A DNA stretch of 64,000 nucleotides from Mycobacterium hubeiense (GTDB lineage: Bacteria; Actinomycetota; Actinomycetes; Mycobacteriales; Mycobacteriaceae). This document shows, piece by piece, positions 30,198 to 39,532 of the stretch. Made by a program: the position numbers and the translations under genes. The stretch is taken from the NCBI RefSeq assembly GCF_002838065.1, contig NZ_PIZU01000010.1:1-64000 (forward strand), written 5' to 3'. Position 1 is the first letter of the stretch; each line of letters begins with the position of its first letter. The notes below the pieces were generated by a model. That model had not been told where the DNA came from, did no database searches, and saw nothing but the letters and a program-made list of their open reading frames with translations.

Positions 30198-30902
30198 TCA
30201 GGCGAGGCCGAGCTCCTGCATGCGGGAGCTGTGGGTGTGCTGCAGCCGATCGAAGAACTCGGCCAGCTGCGTCAACCCCTCCCCGCTCGACATCACCAGG
30301 TCGACGAGCTCGTCGTGGTCGGCGAGCACGAACTGGGCCTGCGTGATCGCCTCACCCAGCAGCCGTCGTGACCACAACGCCAACCGGTGACGCTGTTTCT
30401 GACTCGCCGTGACCGCGGCCTTGACTTCGGCGACGACGAACTGCGAATGACCCGTCTCGGCCAACACTCCGCGCACGACGTCGGCGACCTCGTCGGGCAG
30501 CGCCCCGGCGATCTCCAGATAGAAATCAGCCGCGAGCGCATCGCCGATGTAGGTCTTCACGAGGGCTTCCAGCCACGTGCTCGGAGTGGTCAGCCGGTGA
30601 TAGTTCTCCAGGGCGGAGGCGTACTTCGTCATCGCGGGGACAACGTCGACTCCCCTGTGCTCCAAGGCATCTCGCAGCAATTCATAGTGGCCCATCTCGG
30701 CGGCCGCCATGCTCGCCATGTTGATCCGGCCGGCGAGGCTGGGCGCCATCCGCGCCTCCTCGGTGAGCCGGTAGAACGCCGCCACCTCGCCATAGGCCAG
30801 CAGCGCGAACAGCTCGTTGATGCCCGGATGGTCGGCCGACACGCCTGTCGTCGCCGGATTGACCCTCTGCTCGGGGGAGGCCGCAGGCTGCGTCGAATTC
30901 AT
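30198..30902 (-). CDS. Ferritin-like fold protein (Rv3210c-type)
   Basis: 234 aa, mostly alpha-helical, with ferritin-like/MiaE-like di-iron type features: Glu in LLAYGEVAAFYRLTEEA, EMGHYE and ETGHSQ. It is conserved in actinobacteria, where it is annotated as ferritin-like or tRNA-hydroxylase-like. Possible oxygen-dependent hydroxylase; the substrate is not known. ATG 30902. Divergent from rhlE. Confidence 0.78.
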   Translation of the reverse strand: MNSTQPAASPEQRVNPATTGVSADHPGINELFALLAYGEVAAFYRLTEEARMAPSLAGRINMASMAAAEMGHYELLRDALEHRGVDVVPAMTKYASALENYHRLTTPSTWLEALVKTYIGDALAADFYLEIAGALPDEVADVVRGVLAETGHSQFVVAEVKAAVTASQKQRHRLALWSRRLLGEAITQAQFVLADHDELVDLVMSSGEGLTQLAEFFDRLQHTHSSRMQELGLA

Positions 30903-31113
30903 GGCCCAACTCTAGACGCCGGGCGGCGCAGCGACCGCCGGGCAAACTGACCAGCTACCATGGGTGTAGGCAGCGGTTCGAGCCGCTCCTAAGAAATGTG
31001 CGCGCACGACGCTGGCCCGCCTACCTCAGCGCAGGGCCTGGCCGCTTCATCGTCAAACTCGTGTGCGCGTGGACGCTATGAGGAATGACTTTGAAAGGCT
31101 ACGTCTACCTAGC

Positions 31114-32568
31114 ATGACCGCACTCAATCTCACATTTGCCCATCTCGGAGTTCGCGACGAAATAGTCAAGGCCCTGACCGAGCAAGGCATCGAACATGCC
31201 TTTGCCATCCAGGAGCTCACCTTGCCGCTGGCGTTGGCCGGCGACGACCTGATCGGCCAGGCGCGCACCGGCATGGGCAAGACCTATGCATTCGGTGTCC
31301 CCCTCCTGCAGCGCATCACCAGCGACACCGACCGCCCCCTGAGCGGCATCCCCCGCGCCCTCGTCGTCGTGCCGACACGAGAACTGTGTCTGCAGGTGTA
31401 CGGCGACCTGGTCGCCGCGGCGAAGTACCTGTCCGCCGAGGACCGCAAGCTCTCCGTCGTGTCGATTTACGGCGGCCGTGCCTACGAGCCGCAGATCGAA
31501 GCCCTGCAGGCCGGGGCCGACGTCGTGGTGGGCACGCCCGGACGCCTGCTCGACCTCGCCCAGCAGGGGCATCTGCAGTTGGGCGGCATTTCGGTGCTGG
31601 TGCTCGACGAGGCCGACGAGATGCTGGATCTGGGCTTTTTGCCCGACATCGAGCGCATCCTGCGCCAGATCCCCGAGCAGCGCCAGTCGATGCTCTTCTC
31701 GGCGACCATGCCGGACCCGATCATCACGCTGGCCCGCAGCTTCATGAACCAGCCCACCCACATCCGCGCCGAGGCGCCGCACTCGTCGGCCGTGCACTCG
31801 ACCACCGAGCAGTTCGTCTACCGGGCCCACGCGCTGGACAAGGTGGAGCTGGTCAGCCGGATCCTGCAGGCCAAGGGCCGCGGCGCGACGATGATCTTCA
31901 CTCGCACCAAGCGCACCGCGCAGAAGGTGTCCGATGAGCTCGCCGAGCGTGGATTCAAGGTCGGCGCTGTGCACGGCGACCTGGGTCAGGCGGCCCGCGA
32001 GAAGGCGCTCAAATCCTTCCGCACCGGCGAGATCGACGTGCTGGTCGCCACCGACGTGGCCGCGCGCGGCATCGACATCGACGACGTCACCCACGTCATC
32101 AACTACCAGATCCCCGAGGACGAGCAGGCCTACGTGCACCGCATCGGCCGCACCGGTCGCGCCGGAAAAGACGGCGTCGCGATCACCCTCGTGGACTGGG
32201 ACGAGCTGGCCCGCTGGGAGATGATCGACAAGGCGCTGGGCCTCAACTGCCCCCATCCCGCCGAGACGTATTCCAGCTCCCCGCACCTGTACGAGGAGCT
32301 CGAAATCCCGACCGACGCCACCGGCACCGTCGGTCCGGCGCGGGCGCAGAAGCCCAAACGGTCCTCGGAGAAAACCTCAGAACAGTCGACGGAGCGCCCG
32401 GCGCGCACCCGCAGTCGTCGACGGACCCGCGCCGGCAAACCGGTCAGCGCGCACCCCGACGCCGCCGCGCCCGAGCCGCCTTCAACCGATGGTCAGGACG
32501 AGGGGGCGCCCGCGCGTCGTCGCCGTCGTCGCCGGCCCCGCAAGCCCGCAGCCGCTAGCGCCAGCTAG
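31114..32568 (+). CDS. rhlE: RhlE-type DEAD-box RNA helicase
   Basis: 484 aa. Q-motif (FAIQELTLPLAL), motif I ARTGMGKT, DEAD, SAT (FSATMP) and the C-terminal HRIGRTGRAG are all present, followed by a basic tail (RRRRRRRPRK) that probably binds RNA. It is likely to remodel RNA or ribosome precursors under stress. ATG 31114 gives the family start; in-frame ATGs at 31063 and 31078 are less likely. It is followed 5 bp later by the beta-propeller gene. Confidence 0.93.
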   Translation: MTALNLTFAHLGVRDEIVKALTEQGIEHAFAIQELTLPLALAGDDLIGQARTGMGKTYAFGVPLLQRITSDTDRPLSGIPRALVVVPTRELCLQVYGDLVAAAKYLSAEDRKLSVVSIYGGRAYEPQIEALQAGADVVVGTPGRLLDLAQQGHLQLGGISVLVLDEADEMLDLGFLPDIERILRQIPEQRQSMLFSATMPDPIITLARSFMNQPTHIRAEAPHSSAVHSTTEQFVYRAHALDKVELVSRILQAKGRGATMIFTRTKRTAQKVSDELAERGFKVGAVHGDLGQAAREKALKSFRTGEIDVLVATDVAARGIDIDDVTHVINYQIPEDEQAYVHRIGRTGRAGKDGVAITLVDWDELARWEMIDKALGLNCPHPAETYSSSPHLYEELEIPTDATGTVGPARAQKPKRSSEKTSEQSTERPARTRSRRRTRAGKPVSAHPDAAAPEPPSTDGQDEGAPARRRRRRRPRKPAAASAS

Positions 32569-32573
32569 GCGAG

Positions 32574-33785
32574 GTGGTCAAACCCGAGCGCCGCACCCGC
32601 GGCGATGTGGTGGCGGCCGCCGCGATCGTCGTGGTGATCGCGGTGGTGGCCTTCCTGATCTGGTGGACCAGCGACGCCAGGGCGACGATCAGTCGTCCTG
32701 CCGCACAACCGGTTCCCGCTCTGACGCCGGCCCGCGAGGTTCCGGCCGCGCTCAAACAATTGTGGACCGCGGACAGTCCGAAGACCACCGTGCCGCTGGT
32801 GGTGGCCGGCGCCATCGTGACCGGCGACGGCCGCGACGTCGAGGGACGTGACCCGGCCACCGGCGACACGCTGTGGAGCTACTCCCGCGATGTCGAGCTG
32901 TGCGGCGTGACCTGGGTGTACAGCTACGCCGTCGCCGTCTATCCGGACTCACGGGGATGCGGGCAGGTCAGCACCATCGACGCCCGGACCGGACGCCGCG
33001 GACCCGCCCGCACGGGGTACGCCGACCCGCAGGTCAGCTTGTCCTCCGATGGGACGACGGTGTTGTCCGCCGGCGACAGCCGACTGGAGCTGTGGCGCTC
33101 CGACATGGTCCGGATGCTCAGCTACGGCGCACTCGACGCCCCGATCAAACCGGGCATTCCAGCGTCGCCGCTGTGCCGGCTGGTATCGGCGGCGGCCAGT
33201 GCCGAGGCGGTGTCGGTGTTGGAAGGCTGCCCGAACAAGGACGAGCTGCGGTTGACGCTGCTGCGGCCCTCCGACGAGGAGGACACCCCGGACCTTAAGT
33301 ACGTGCCGCAGCCCGGCGTCGGCCCGGATTCCGGCGCCCGCGTCGTCGCGGTCTCCGACACCATCACCGCGGTGTACGTGTCGGCTCCCCGGCCGACGGT
33401 CAACGTCGTCGACGAAACGGGTGCCACGGTGGCCAGCACGCTACTGCCGAAGCCACCGGCGGACCAGGCGGTCGCATCGCGGGCCGGGGATCTGATCACT
33501 TGGTGGACAGGCGATTCCGTAATGGTGTTCGACGCCGACGGGTTGCGCTACAAGTACACGATCAGCCCGTCGGGGCCCAATGTGCCGGTGGGGCCCGCGA
33601 CGATCATGGCGGGCCGGCTCCTGGTGCCCGTGACGAACGGCTACGACGTCTTCGACCCCGCAACCGGCACCGGCGAACGACACATCCCGTTGCAGCGTCC
33701 CGCCACGAAGTCGGAGTTGGTGCCGGCCGTGGCGGGCTCGAAGCTGATGGAGCAGCGCGGCGACGTCGTGGTGGCGCTGGGCTGA
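32574..33785 (+). CDS. Membrane-anchored beta-propeller protein (Rv3212-type)
   Basis: 403 aa: a single N-terminal membrane helix (about residues 13-31) and an extracytoplasmic PQQ/WD-like propeller with repeats such as GRDPATGDTLWSY and VFDPATGTGERHI. Function unknown; it probably scaffolds proteins at the outer face of the membrane. GTG 32574 follows the rhlE stop closely, so the pair may be co-transcribed. It ends 2 bp from the stop of the MerR-PP2C gene on the other strand. Confidence 0.83.
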   Translation: MVKPERRTRGDVVAAAAIVVVIAVVAFLIWWTSDARATISRPAAQPVPALTPAREVPAALKQLWTADSPKTTVPLVVAGAIVTGDGRDVEGRDPATGDTLWSYSRDVELCGVTWVYSYAVAVYPDSRGCGQVSTIDARTGRRGPARTGYADPQVSLSSDGTTVLSAGDSRLELWRSDMVRMLSYGALDAPIKPGIPASPLCRLVSAAASAEAVSVLEGCPNKDELRLTLLRPSDEEDTPDLKYVPQPGVGPDSGARVVAVSDTITAVYVSAPRPTVNVVDETGATVASTLLPKPPADQAVASRAGDLITWWTGDSVMVFDADGLRYKYTISPSGPNVPVGPATIMAGRLLVPVTNGYDVFDPATGTGERHIPLQRPATKSELVPAVAGSKLMEQRGDVVVALG

Positions 33786-33787
33786 GT

Positions 33788-34852
33788 TCAGCCGACGTCG
33801 ATGACGACCACCGTGACGTTGTCGGCGCCGCCCGCGCTGTTGGCCATGTTGATCAGTTGACGCGCAGCCGTTTCCGGTTCCGCGGACGTTGCTGTCGCCA
33901 TGATGTCTGATGCCTCGAGGGCGGCGTACAGCCCGTCGGTGCAGAGCAGCAGCCGATCATCGGCGCGGCAATCGACATCGACGATGTCTGGTGTCGTCGC
34001 TGGTCCGAGACCAAGCGCACGGGTGAGCAGGTGGCGGCGCGGATGGCTGCGCGCCTGGTCGGACGTCAGCGCACCGGATCGGAGCATATTGGCGACGACC
34101 GTGTGGTCCTCGGTCAGCTGATCCATCCGGTCGCCGCGGATCCGATACAGGCGCGAGTCGCCAATGTTGACCACCACTGGTCCGCCGTCATCTGCGGGAA
34201 GCATCGCCAGCGCGGTAAGCGTGGTGCCCATGCTGGCGTCGTCGGTGTTTGCCGAAACCTGTTGCCACACAGTCTCATTTGCACGCTGCACCGCCTGGAC
34301 GAGTCCTTTGCGGTTCGGCTGGGCGGCGAACTCGGAGCCGAGCATGTCCAGCGCCAGCCGACTTGCCTTGTCCCCGAGGGCCCCAAAGCCGTCCGCCACC
34401 GCATACAGCATTCCGGCGGCGAGCACCGCATCCTGGTTGATATCGCGGACCACACCCTGGTCGGTGCGGTTAGCGGCGGCCAATGCCTTCAATGTCCTAA
34501 CCATCGTTGCCCTTTCGTCCTCGGCCAGCGCTCGGCGGGCCGTTTCGAGTGCATGCCGGCGAACGTCGATTTCGTCGTCAAGTTGAGTTCGCCACGCGTC
34601 GATCTGCTCGTCGGTGGGGTGCCGCAAGAACGCCGCGATGTCCGCGACGGGAATCTGGGCTCGACGAAGCTGAGCGATCACCTTGGCCTGGCCGAGCTGC
34701 GCCTCGGAGTAGTAGCGGTATCCCGACACCTGGTCGACAGCGACGGGGGTGAGGACACCCGCGGCCGCGTAGGTGCGCAGCATTTTCGCCGAGAGACCGC
34801 TGCGAGCCGCGAACTCGCCGATGGTCAGCAGATCGTCCACGGCGACCAGCAT
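33788..34852 (-). CDS. MerR-type DNA-binding domain fused to a PP2C protein phosphatase
   Basis: 354 aa. Residues 8-115 are a MerR winged helix (LTIGEFAARSGLSAKMLRTY, SGYRYY) with a coiled-coil-like helix. Residues 125-354 are a PP2C phosphatase with RDINQDA (136-142), ADGFG (153-157), GTT (209-211), GDSRLY (231-236), TDG (305-307) and GADNV (342-346), so the Mn-binding acidic set looks intact. The fusion suggests a regulator whose DNA binding and phosphatase activity are coupled, perhaps countering Ser/Thr kinases. It is absent from this position in M. tuberculosis. The ATG at 34852 is 27 bp downstream of the ParA-like stop. Confidence 0.85.
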   Translation of the reverse strand: MLVAVDDLLTIGEFAARSGLSAKMLRTYAAAGVLTPVAVDQVSGYRYYSEAQLGQAKVIAQLRRAQIPVADIAAFLRHPTDEQIDAWRTQLDDEIDVRRHALETARRALAEDERATMVRTLKALAAANRTDQGVVRDINQDAVLAAGMLYAVADGFGALGDKASRLALDMLGSEFAAQPNRKGLVQAVQRANETVWQQVSANTDDASMGTTLTALAMLPADDGGPVVVNIGDSRLYRIRGDRMDQLTEDHTVVANMLRSGALTSDQARSHPRRHLLTRALGLGPATTPDIVDVDCRADDRLLLCTDGLYAALEASDIMATATSAEPETAARQLINMANSAGGADNVTVVVIDVG

Positions 34853-34879
34853 GGACCCTGCCCGACGGGCAAGGTCAAG

Positions 34880-35683
34880 CTACATTTCCGGTGTGAAGGT
34901 CGCCAGATCCTTGCCGTTCTTCCAATGCTTGAGCAGCGCGGCCGCCAGCTCCCGATAGGCCTCGGCGCCCTTGTTCTTGCGGCCGGCCAGCACCGAGGCG
35001 CCCGACGCGCTGGCCTCGGCGAACCGCACCGTGCGCGGGATCGGCGGCGCCAGCACCGCCAGGTCGTAGCGGTCAGCGACGTCGAGCAGCACGTCGCGGC
35101 TGTGCGTGGTGCGCGAGTCATACAACGTCGGCAACGCGCCCAGCAGCTTGAGATCGGAGTTGGTGATCTGCTGGACGTCGGAGATGGTGCGCAGGAACTG
35201 CCCCACGCCGCGGTGGGCCAGCGTCTCGCACTGCAGCGGCACGATCACTTCGTCGGCGGCGGTCAGTCCGTTGAGCGTGAGCACACCCAGCGACGGCGGA
35301 CAGTCGATGATCACCACATCGAATTCCCTGCCGATCTTCGCCAGCGCGCGTTTGAGCGCATACTCCCGCCCGGCCCGCATCAGCAGCATCGCCTCAGCGC
35401 CGGCCAGATCGATGTTGGCCGGCAGCAGCGTCATGCCCTCCGGCGTCTCCACCAGCGCGGTATCGGGCTCCACTTCGCCCAGCAGTACCTCGTGCACCGA
35501 CACGGGTAGCTTGTCCGGATCCTGCCCGAGGGAGAACGTCAAACACCCCTGCGGATCCAGGTCCACGAGCAGCACCCGTCGACCTTTCTCCACCATCGCC
35601 GCACCCAACGACGCCACCGTCGTCGTCTTGGCTACCCCACCCTTTTGATTGGCGACCGCTAATACACGCGTCACGGTGTTCAT
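34880..35683 (-). CDS. ParA/Soj-like ATPase (Rv3213c-type)
   Basis: 267 aa. Deviant Walker A KGGVAKTT with the signature Lys, DLDPQG, and VIIDCPPS for Walker B. No parB gene or parS-like site is adjacent, so it is an orphan ParA-like ATPase, not the chromosomal partition ParA; it probably positions some cell component. ATG 35683 is the family start. Divergent from the histidine phosphatase gene 50 bp away. Confidence 0.9.
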   Translation of the reverse strand: MNTVTRVLAVANQKGGVAKTTTVASLGAAMVEKGRRVLLVDLDPQGCLTFSLGQDPDKLPVSVHEVLLGEVEPDTALVETPEGMTLLPANIDLAGAEAMLLMRAGREYALKRALAKIGREFDVVIIDCPPSLGVLTLNGLTAADEVIVPLQCETLAHRGVGQFLRTISDVQQITNSDLKLLGALPTLYDSRTTHSRDVLLDVADRYDLAVLAPPIPRTVRFAEASASGASVLAGRKNKGAEAYRELAAALLKHWKNGKDLATFTPEM

Positions 35684-35733
35684 CCTGGCATGTGCACGGA
35701 TGTCCCCACCGGGCGTGCGGCAGAATCGGCACG

Positions 35734-36342
35734 GTGAGTCTTCAGCAGCACCGGCTGCTACTGCTGCGTCACGGCGAGACGGAGTGGTCATCATCCGGCC
35801 GCCACACCAGCCGCACCGATCTCGAGCTCACCGAAACCGGCCGCGAGCAAGCCGAGGTGACCGCCGACGCGCTGGCCCGCCTGCAACTGCAGGACCCGTT
35901 GGTGGTGAGCAGCCCCCGCAAACGCGCGCTTGTCACCGCCGAGTTGGCGGGACTCTCCGTAAACGAGGTGTCGCCGCTCATCGCGGAGTGGGATTACGGC
36001 GCCTACGAGGGGTTGACCACGCCCGAGATCCGGCGCGATGTGCCGGACTGGTTGGTGTGGACACATGGCTGCCCGGAGGGCGAAAGCGTGGCGCAGGTCA
36101 GCGACCGCGCCGATGCTGCGATCGCTATGGCGTTGCAGCACATGGCTTCCCGCGATGTGTTGTTCGTCGGACACGGTCACTTCTCACGCGCGGTGATCAC
36201 CCGGTGGATCGAACTGCCGCTGTCCCAAGGCATTCGCTTCGCGATGGTGGCGGCGTCGATCGCGGTGTGCGGCTTCGAGCACGGCATGCGCCAGCTCACC
36301 GCGCTGACGTTGACCGGATACCCGCACCCCTGCGCACCGTGA
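35734..36342 (+). CDS. Histidine phosphatase (phosphoglycerate-mutase-like acid phosphatase, Rv3214-type)
   Basis: 202 aa with LLLLRHGETEW (catalytic His in RHGE), AEWDYG and the second His in VGHGHFSRA. The M. tuberculosis counterpart is named gpm2 but is reported to behave as an acid phosphatase. GTG 35734. Its TGA overlaps the GTG of the isochorismate synthase gene (36339-36342), the first of two such overlaps in this operon. Confidence 0.9.
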   Translation: MSLQQHRLLLLRHGETEWSSSGRHTSRTDLELTETGREQAEVTADALARLQLQDPLVVSSPRKRALVTAELAGLSVNEVSPLIAEWDYGAYEGLTTPEIRRDVPDWLVWTHGCPEGESVAQVSDRADAAIAMALQHMASRDVLFVGHGHFSRAVITRWIELPLSQGIRFAMVAASIAVCGFEHGMRQLTALTLTGYPHPCAP

Positions 36343-37427
36343 CGCCGACGTTCGCGTTGGTGGGTCCCGACGGCGTCGTCATCGCCGAGGATGTGCACAC
36401 CGCCTACCCGCAGCTGGCCGACGCGCAGGCCGCGCTCGCATCGGGTATGACGCCAATTATCGTCGGCGCCTTACCTTTTGATGTGTCCCGCGCCACCGCG
36501 TTGTTTCGCCCACAGGCGGTGCAGTTCCTCGACGCGATGCCGGACTGGCCGGATCGGGGCACGCCGACGGTGCGGATCGCCCAGACCGTGCCGGCACCTG
36601 AGGAGCATCGGGCCCGCATCGGCGCCGCGCTACAACAGCTCAACGACCCGCACACCGGATTGCACAAGGTGGTGCTCGCCCGGGCCCTGCGATTGGTGGC
36701 CGACGAACCGTTGGACGAGCGCACGATCCTGCGACGACTCGCGGCCGACGCCGCCGCCACCGCGTATCTCGCCGATCTGACCCCCGCCGGCGGTAGCTAT
36801 ACCGGCACGACCCTGGTCGGTGCCAGCCCCGAACTCTTGGTGGCCCGCCGCGGCGAAACCGTCCTCTGCCGGCCGTTCGCGGGGTCGGCGCCGCGGCTGG
36901 CCGACCCGGATGCCGACGAGGCCAGCGGTGCCGCCCTCGCGGCGTCGGCCAAGAACCGCCACGAACACCAACTGGTGGTCGACGCGATGCGCACGGCATT
37001 GGACCCGTTGTGTGTCGACCTGCAGATCGCACCGACCCCGCAGCTGCACCGCACCGCGGCGGTTTGGCATCTGAGCACGCCGATCACCGCCAGGCTGCGC
37101 GAAAAGTCCGCCACGGCACTCGATTTGGCGGTTGCGCTGCATCCCACCCCGGCGGTCGGCGGCGTGCCCACCTCGACTGCGACGGCCCTGATCAACGAGC
37201 TGGAGGGCGACCGCGGCTTCTACGCCGGCGCGGTGGGCTGGTGCGACGAGCACGGCGACGGACGCTGGGTGGTCTCGATCCGATGTGCGCAGCTGTCCGC
37301 CGACCGGCGTTTCGCCGACGCGCACGCGGGCGGCGGTATCGTCGCCGAGTCCGATCCGGATGACGAAGTCGCGGAAACCACAACGAAATTCACCACGATC
37401 CTGTCGGCCCTGGGAGTGCAGCCATGA
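36339..37427 (+). CDS. entC: Isochorismate synthase (EntC-like, Rv3215-type)
   Basis: 362 aa chorismate-binding enzyme with family motifs LHKVVLARALRL, GTTLVGASPELLVAR, the core CRPFAGS, and HPTPAVGGVP near the C-terminus. It converts chorismate to isochorismate, for menaquinone or a salicylate/siderophore branch; no neighbouring siderophore gene decides between them. The start (GTG) and the stop both overlap neighbours by 4 bp, so it is translated in an operon with the phosphatase and the GNAT gene. Confidence 0.9.
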   Translation: MTPTFALVGPDGVVIAEDVHTAYPQLADAQAALASGMTPIIVGALPFDVSRATALFRPQAVQFLDAMPDWPDRGTPTVRIAQTVPAPEEHRARIGAALQQLNDPHTGLHKVVLARALRLVADEPLDERTILRRLAADAAATAYLADLTPAGGSYTGTTLVGASPELLVARRGETVLCRPFAGSAPRLADPDADEASGAALAASAKNRHEHQLVVDAMRTALDPLCVDLQIAPTPQLHRTAAVWHLSTPITARLREKSATALDLAVALHPTPAVGGVPTSTATALINELEGDRGFYAGAVGWCDEHGDGRWVVSIRCAQLSADRRFADAHAGGGIVAESDPDDEVAETTTKFTTILSALGVQP

Positions 37428-37903
37428 CCGAAACCATCCGCCGCGTGCGTCCCGGCGACGAAATCGAGCTGACGGCGATGATCCACGAGCTCGCCGAGTT
37501 CGAACGGGCCGCCGAACAGTGCACCGTCACCGAAAGTCAATTGCGGACAGCACTTTTCGGAGATCAGCCGACGGTACACGGGCACCTCGTCGAGATCGAC
37601 GGCGAAGCGGCCGCGGGGGCGCTGTGGTTCTACAACTTCTCCACCTGGGACGGCGTCGCCGGCATCTACCTGGAAGATCTGTACGTTCGCCCGCGGTTCC
37701 GCCGCCGCGGCCTGGCGCGAAAGCTGTTGGCCACGTTAGCTCGTGAATGCGTCGCGCATGGCTACACCCGGCTGAGTTGGGCCGTGCTGGACTGGAACGT
37801 CGACGCCATCGCGCTCTACGAATCCGTCGGCGGCAAACCGCAGCGCGAGTGGATCACCTACCGGGTGTCGGGTCCGGAATTGTCGGCGCTGGCCGAATCC
37901 TGA
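37424..37903 (+). CDS. GNAT acetyltransferase (Rv3216-type)
   Basis: 159 aa. Typical GNAT fold: YLEDLYVRPRFRRRGLARKLL for acetyl-CoA binding and LSWAVLDWNVDAIALYESVGG near the C-terminus, as in the diamine/SSAT-like group. Substrate unknown. It is the last gene of the phosphatase-entC-GNAT operon and overlaps the end of the opposite membrane-protein gene by 46 bp. Confidence 0.9.
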   Translation: MTETIRRVRPGDEIELTAMIHELAEFERAAEQCTVTESQLRTALFGDQPTVHGHLVEIDGEAAAGALWFYNFSTWDGVAGIYLEDLYVRPRFRRRGLARKLLATLARECVAHGYTRLSWAVLDWNVDAIALYESVGGKPQREWITYRVSGPELSALAES

Positions 37904-38289
37904 TCGTCGGCGGCCCCCAACCACTCCAGCGTGGACGGGCTGAACAACAACACCAACGTTATTAGCGCGACGAGCGCCACCGGGATGCCGTAGTGCCACT
38001 GATGTGAGCCGACGGCGATGTACCAAGACACCGGCAGTAGCAGCAGTTGGGCGAACACGGCAATGCCGCGGCCCCACCGTCTGCCGGTCCACAACGCCCA
38101 GGCCGCCGCCAGTACGCCGGCGCCGATGATCGCGAACCAGGCGGCAGTGCCAAACTTGTTCATACCGGGCTCGTCGGGGCCGGTCAGCCCGCTGACGACG
38201 TAGACCACCGCCACCACCAATCCGACAACGCCTTCGAGCGCCACCAGCACGGCGGCCTGACGCACGGTGGTGGGCGATGCAACGGTCAC
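37858..38289 (-). CDS. Four-helix integral membrane protein (Rv3217c-type)
   Basis: 143 aa, four predicted transmembrane segments (about residues 11-31, 48-66, 75-93 and 98-115), and an acidic C-terminus. No functional motif. GTG 38289 gives the same length as the M. tuberculosis protein; ATG 38325 is the longer option. Divergent from the lipid-kinase-like gene, with overlapping promoters. Confidence 0.8.
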   Translation of the reverse strand: MTVASPTTVRQAAVLVALEGVVGLVVAVVYVVSGLTGPDEPGMNKFGTAAWFAIIGAGVLAAAWALWTGRRWGRGIAVFAQLLLLPVSWYIAVGSHQWHYGIPVALVALITLVLLFSPSTLEWLGAADDQDSASADNSGPDTR

Positions 38290-38330
38290 GACGGTCAAGC
38301 GTAAACCTTGCGCGGCTAGGCTCATTCCTC

Positions 38331-39284
38331 GTGCGCGCCGTGCTGATCGTGAACCCGAACGCAACCTCCACCACCCCGGCCGGGCGCGATCTGCTCGCGC
38401 ACGCGTTGGAAAGCCGGGTGAAGCTGACCGTCGCACACACCGACCACCGCGGCCACGCGATCGAGATCGCCCGCGACGCGGTCCGCGACGGCGTCGACGT
38501 GCTGATCGTGCACGGCGGCGACGGCACGGTGAACGAAGTGGTCAACGGCGTGGTGGGCGAATGCGGTCCCCGCGGCGCTGCCCCCGCGGTCGGGGTGGTG
38601 CCGGGCGGATCGGCCAACGTGTTCGCTCGCGCGCTGGGTATCAGCCCCGATCCGATCGAGGCGACGAATCAGCTGGTGGACCTGCTCAGCGACTACCGGC
38701 GGACCAAGTCGTGGCGGCGCATCGGCCTGATGGACTGCGGCGAACGCTGGGGGGTGTTCACCGCCGGGATGGGCGTCGACGGCGACGTGGTGGCGGCCGT
38801 TGAGGCCCAACGCGCAAAGGGCCGCAAAGTGACCGCGTCACGCTACATCCGCGTCGCCATCCGCGAGGTGCTCGCCAGTGCCCGCAAGGAGCCCACGTTG
38901 ACGCTGCATCTGCCCGACCGCGAACCGGTGTCGGGGGTGCACTTCGCGTTCGTGTCGAACTCCAGCCCGTGGACCTACGCCAACGCCCGCCCGGTGTGGA
39001 CCAATCCGGGCACGACGTTCGAGACGGGGCTGGGCGTGTTCGCGACGACCAGCATGAACGTCTGGGCGAATCTGCTCCTGGTGCGCCAGATGGTGTCGCG
39101 CAAGCCACGCATCGAGGCCAAGCACCTGGTGCGCGATGACGACCTGCCGTGGATCCGGGTGACTGCGGACACACCTGTGGCCTGTCAGATCGACGGTGAC
39201 TTCGCTGGTCCGCGCGATGCGATGACGTTTACTGCGGTTCCTGAGGCTCTGGGCGTGGTCGCTCCACCTGCAAAAACCCTCTGA
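38331..39284 (+). CDS. Diacylglycerol-kinase-family lipid kinase (Rv3218-type)
   Basis: 317 aa. DAGK catalytic motif HGGDGTVNEVVNG and the second motif GVVPGGSANVFARALG. It should phosphorylate a lipid such as diacylglycerol; the exact substrate is unknown. The -10-like TAGGCT (38317-38322) lies 8 nt before GTG 38331, so the mRNA is probably leaderless. whiB1 follows after a regulatory gap of about 250 bp. Confidence 0.9.
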   Translation: MRAVLIVNPNATSTTPAGRDLLAHALESRVKLTVAHTDHRGHAIEIARDAVRDGVDVLIVHGGDGTVNEVVNGVVGECGPRGAAPAVGVVPGGSANVFARALGISPDPIEATNQLVDLLSDYRRTKSWRRIGLMDCGERWGVFTAGMGVDGDVVAAVEAQRAKGRKVTASRYIRVAIREVLASARKEPTLTLHLPDREPVSGVHFAFVSNSSPWTYANARPVWTNPGTTFETGLGVFATTSMNVWANLLLVRQMVSRKPRIEAKHLVRDDDLPWIRVTADTPVACQIDGDFAGPRDAMTFTAVPEALGVVAPPAKTL

Positions 39285-39375
39285 CCTGCATTTATCTGCA
39301 CAAATTGTCGAATTAGGGCGCAGGTGGATCGATTCTAGTACAACGTGATGAGTGGTCGGGAAACCCGGGCCCCTT

Positions 39376-39413
39376 AGTGAGATTGCCCACGAGTTAACTC
39401 ACGAGTATTGACA
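39376..39413 (+). promoter_or_regulatory. whiB1 control region with a CRP-like site and a -35 box
   Basis: AGTGAGATTGCCCACG (39376-39391) resembles the mycobacterial CRP/Cmr site known upstream of whiB1. The palindrome GAGTTAACTC follows at 39391-39400, then TTGACA (39408-39413) as a -35 candidate; the -10 is not obvious. whiB1 is cAMP-CRP controlled in M. tuberculosis. Confidence 0.5.
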
Positions 39414-39532
39414 TCTGTTCAGCCTGTGAAAGCATCGGATGCAACAGTGCAGAAACATTTCGTGTGCACGCGTTAACAGCCGAAGAAAAGCTCGTGCGCT
39501 CTGCTGCGCACATAGTGAGGAGAGTTAGATCT

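Noticed and set aside
34880..35794. A start for the ParA-like gene at 35794
   Set aside because: It would overlap the divergent phosphatase gene and add a non-conserved Cys/Arg-rich leader; ATG 35683 matches the family.
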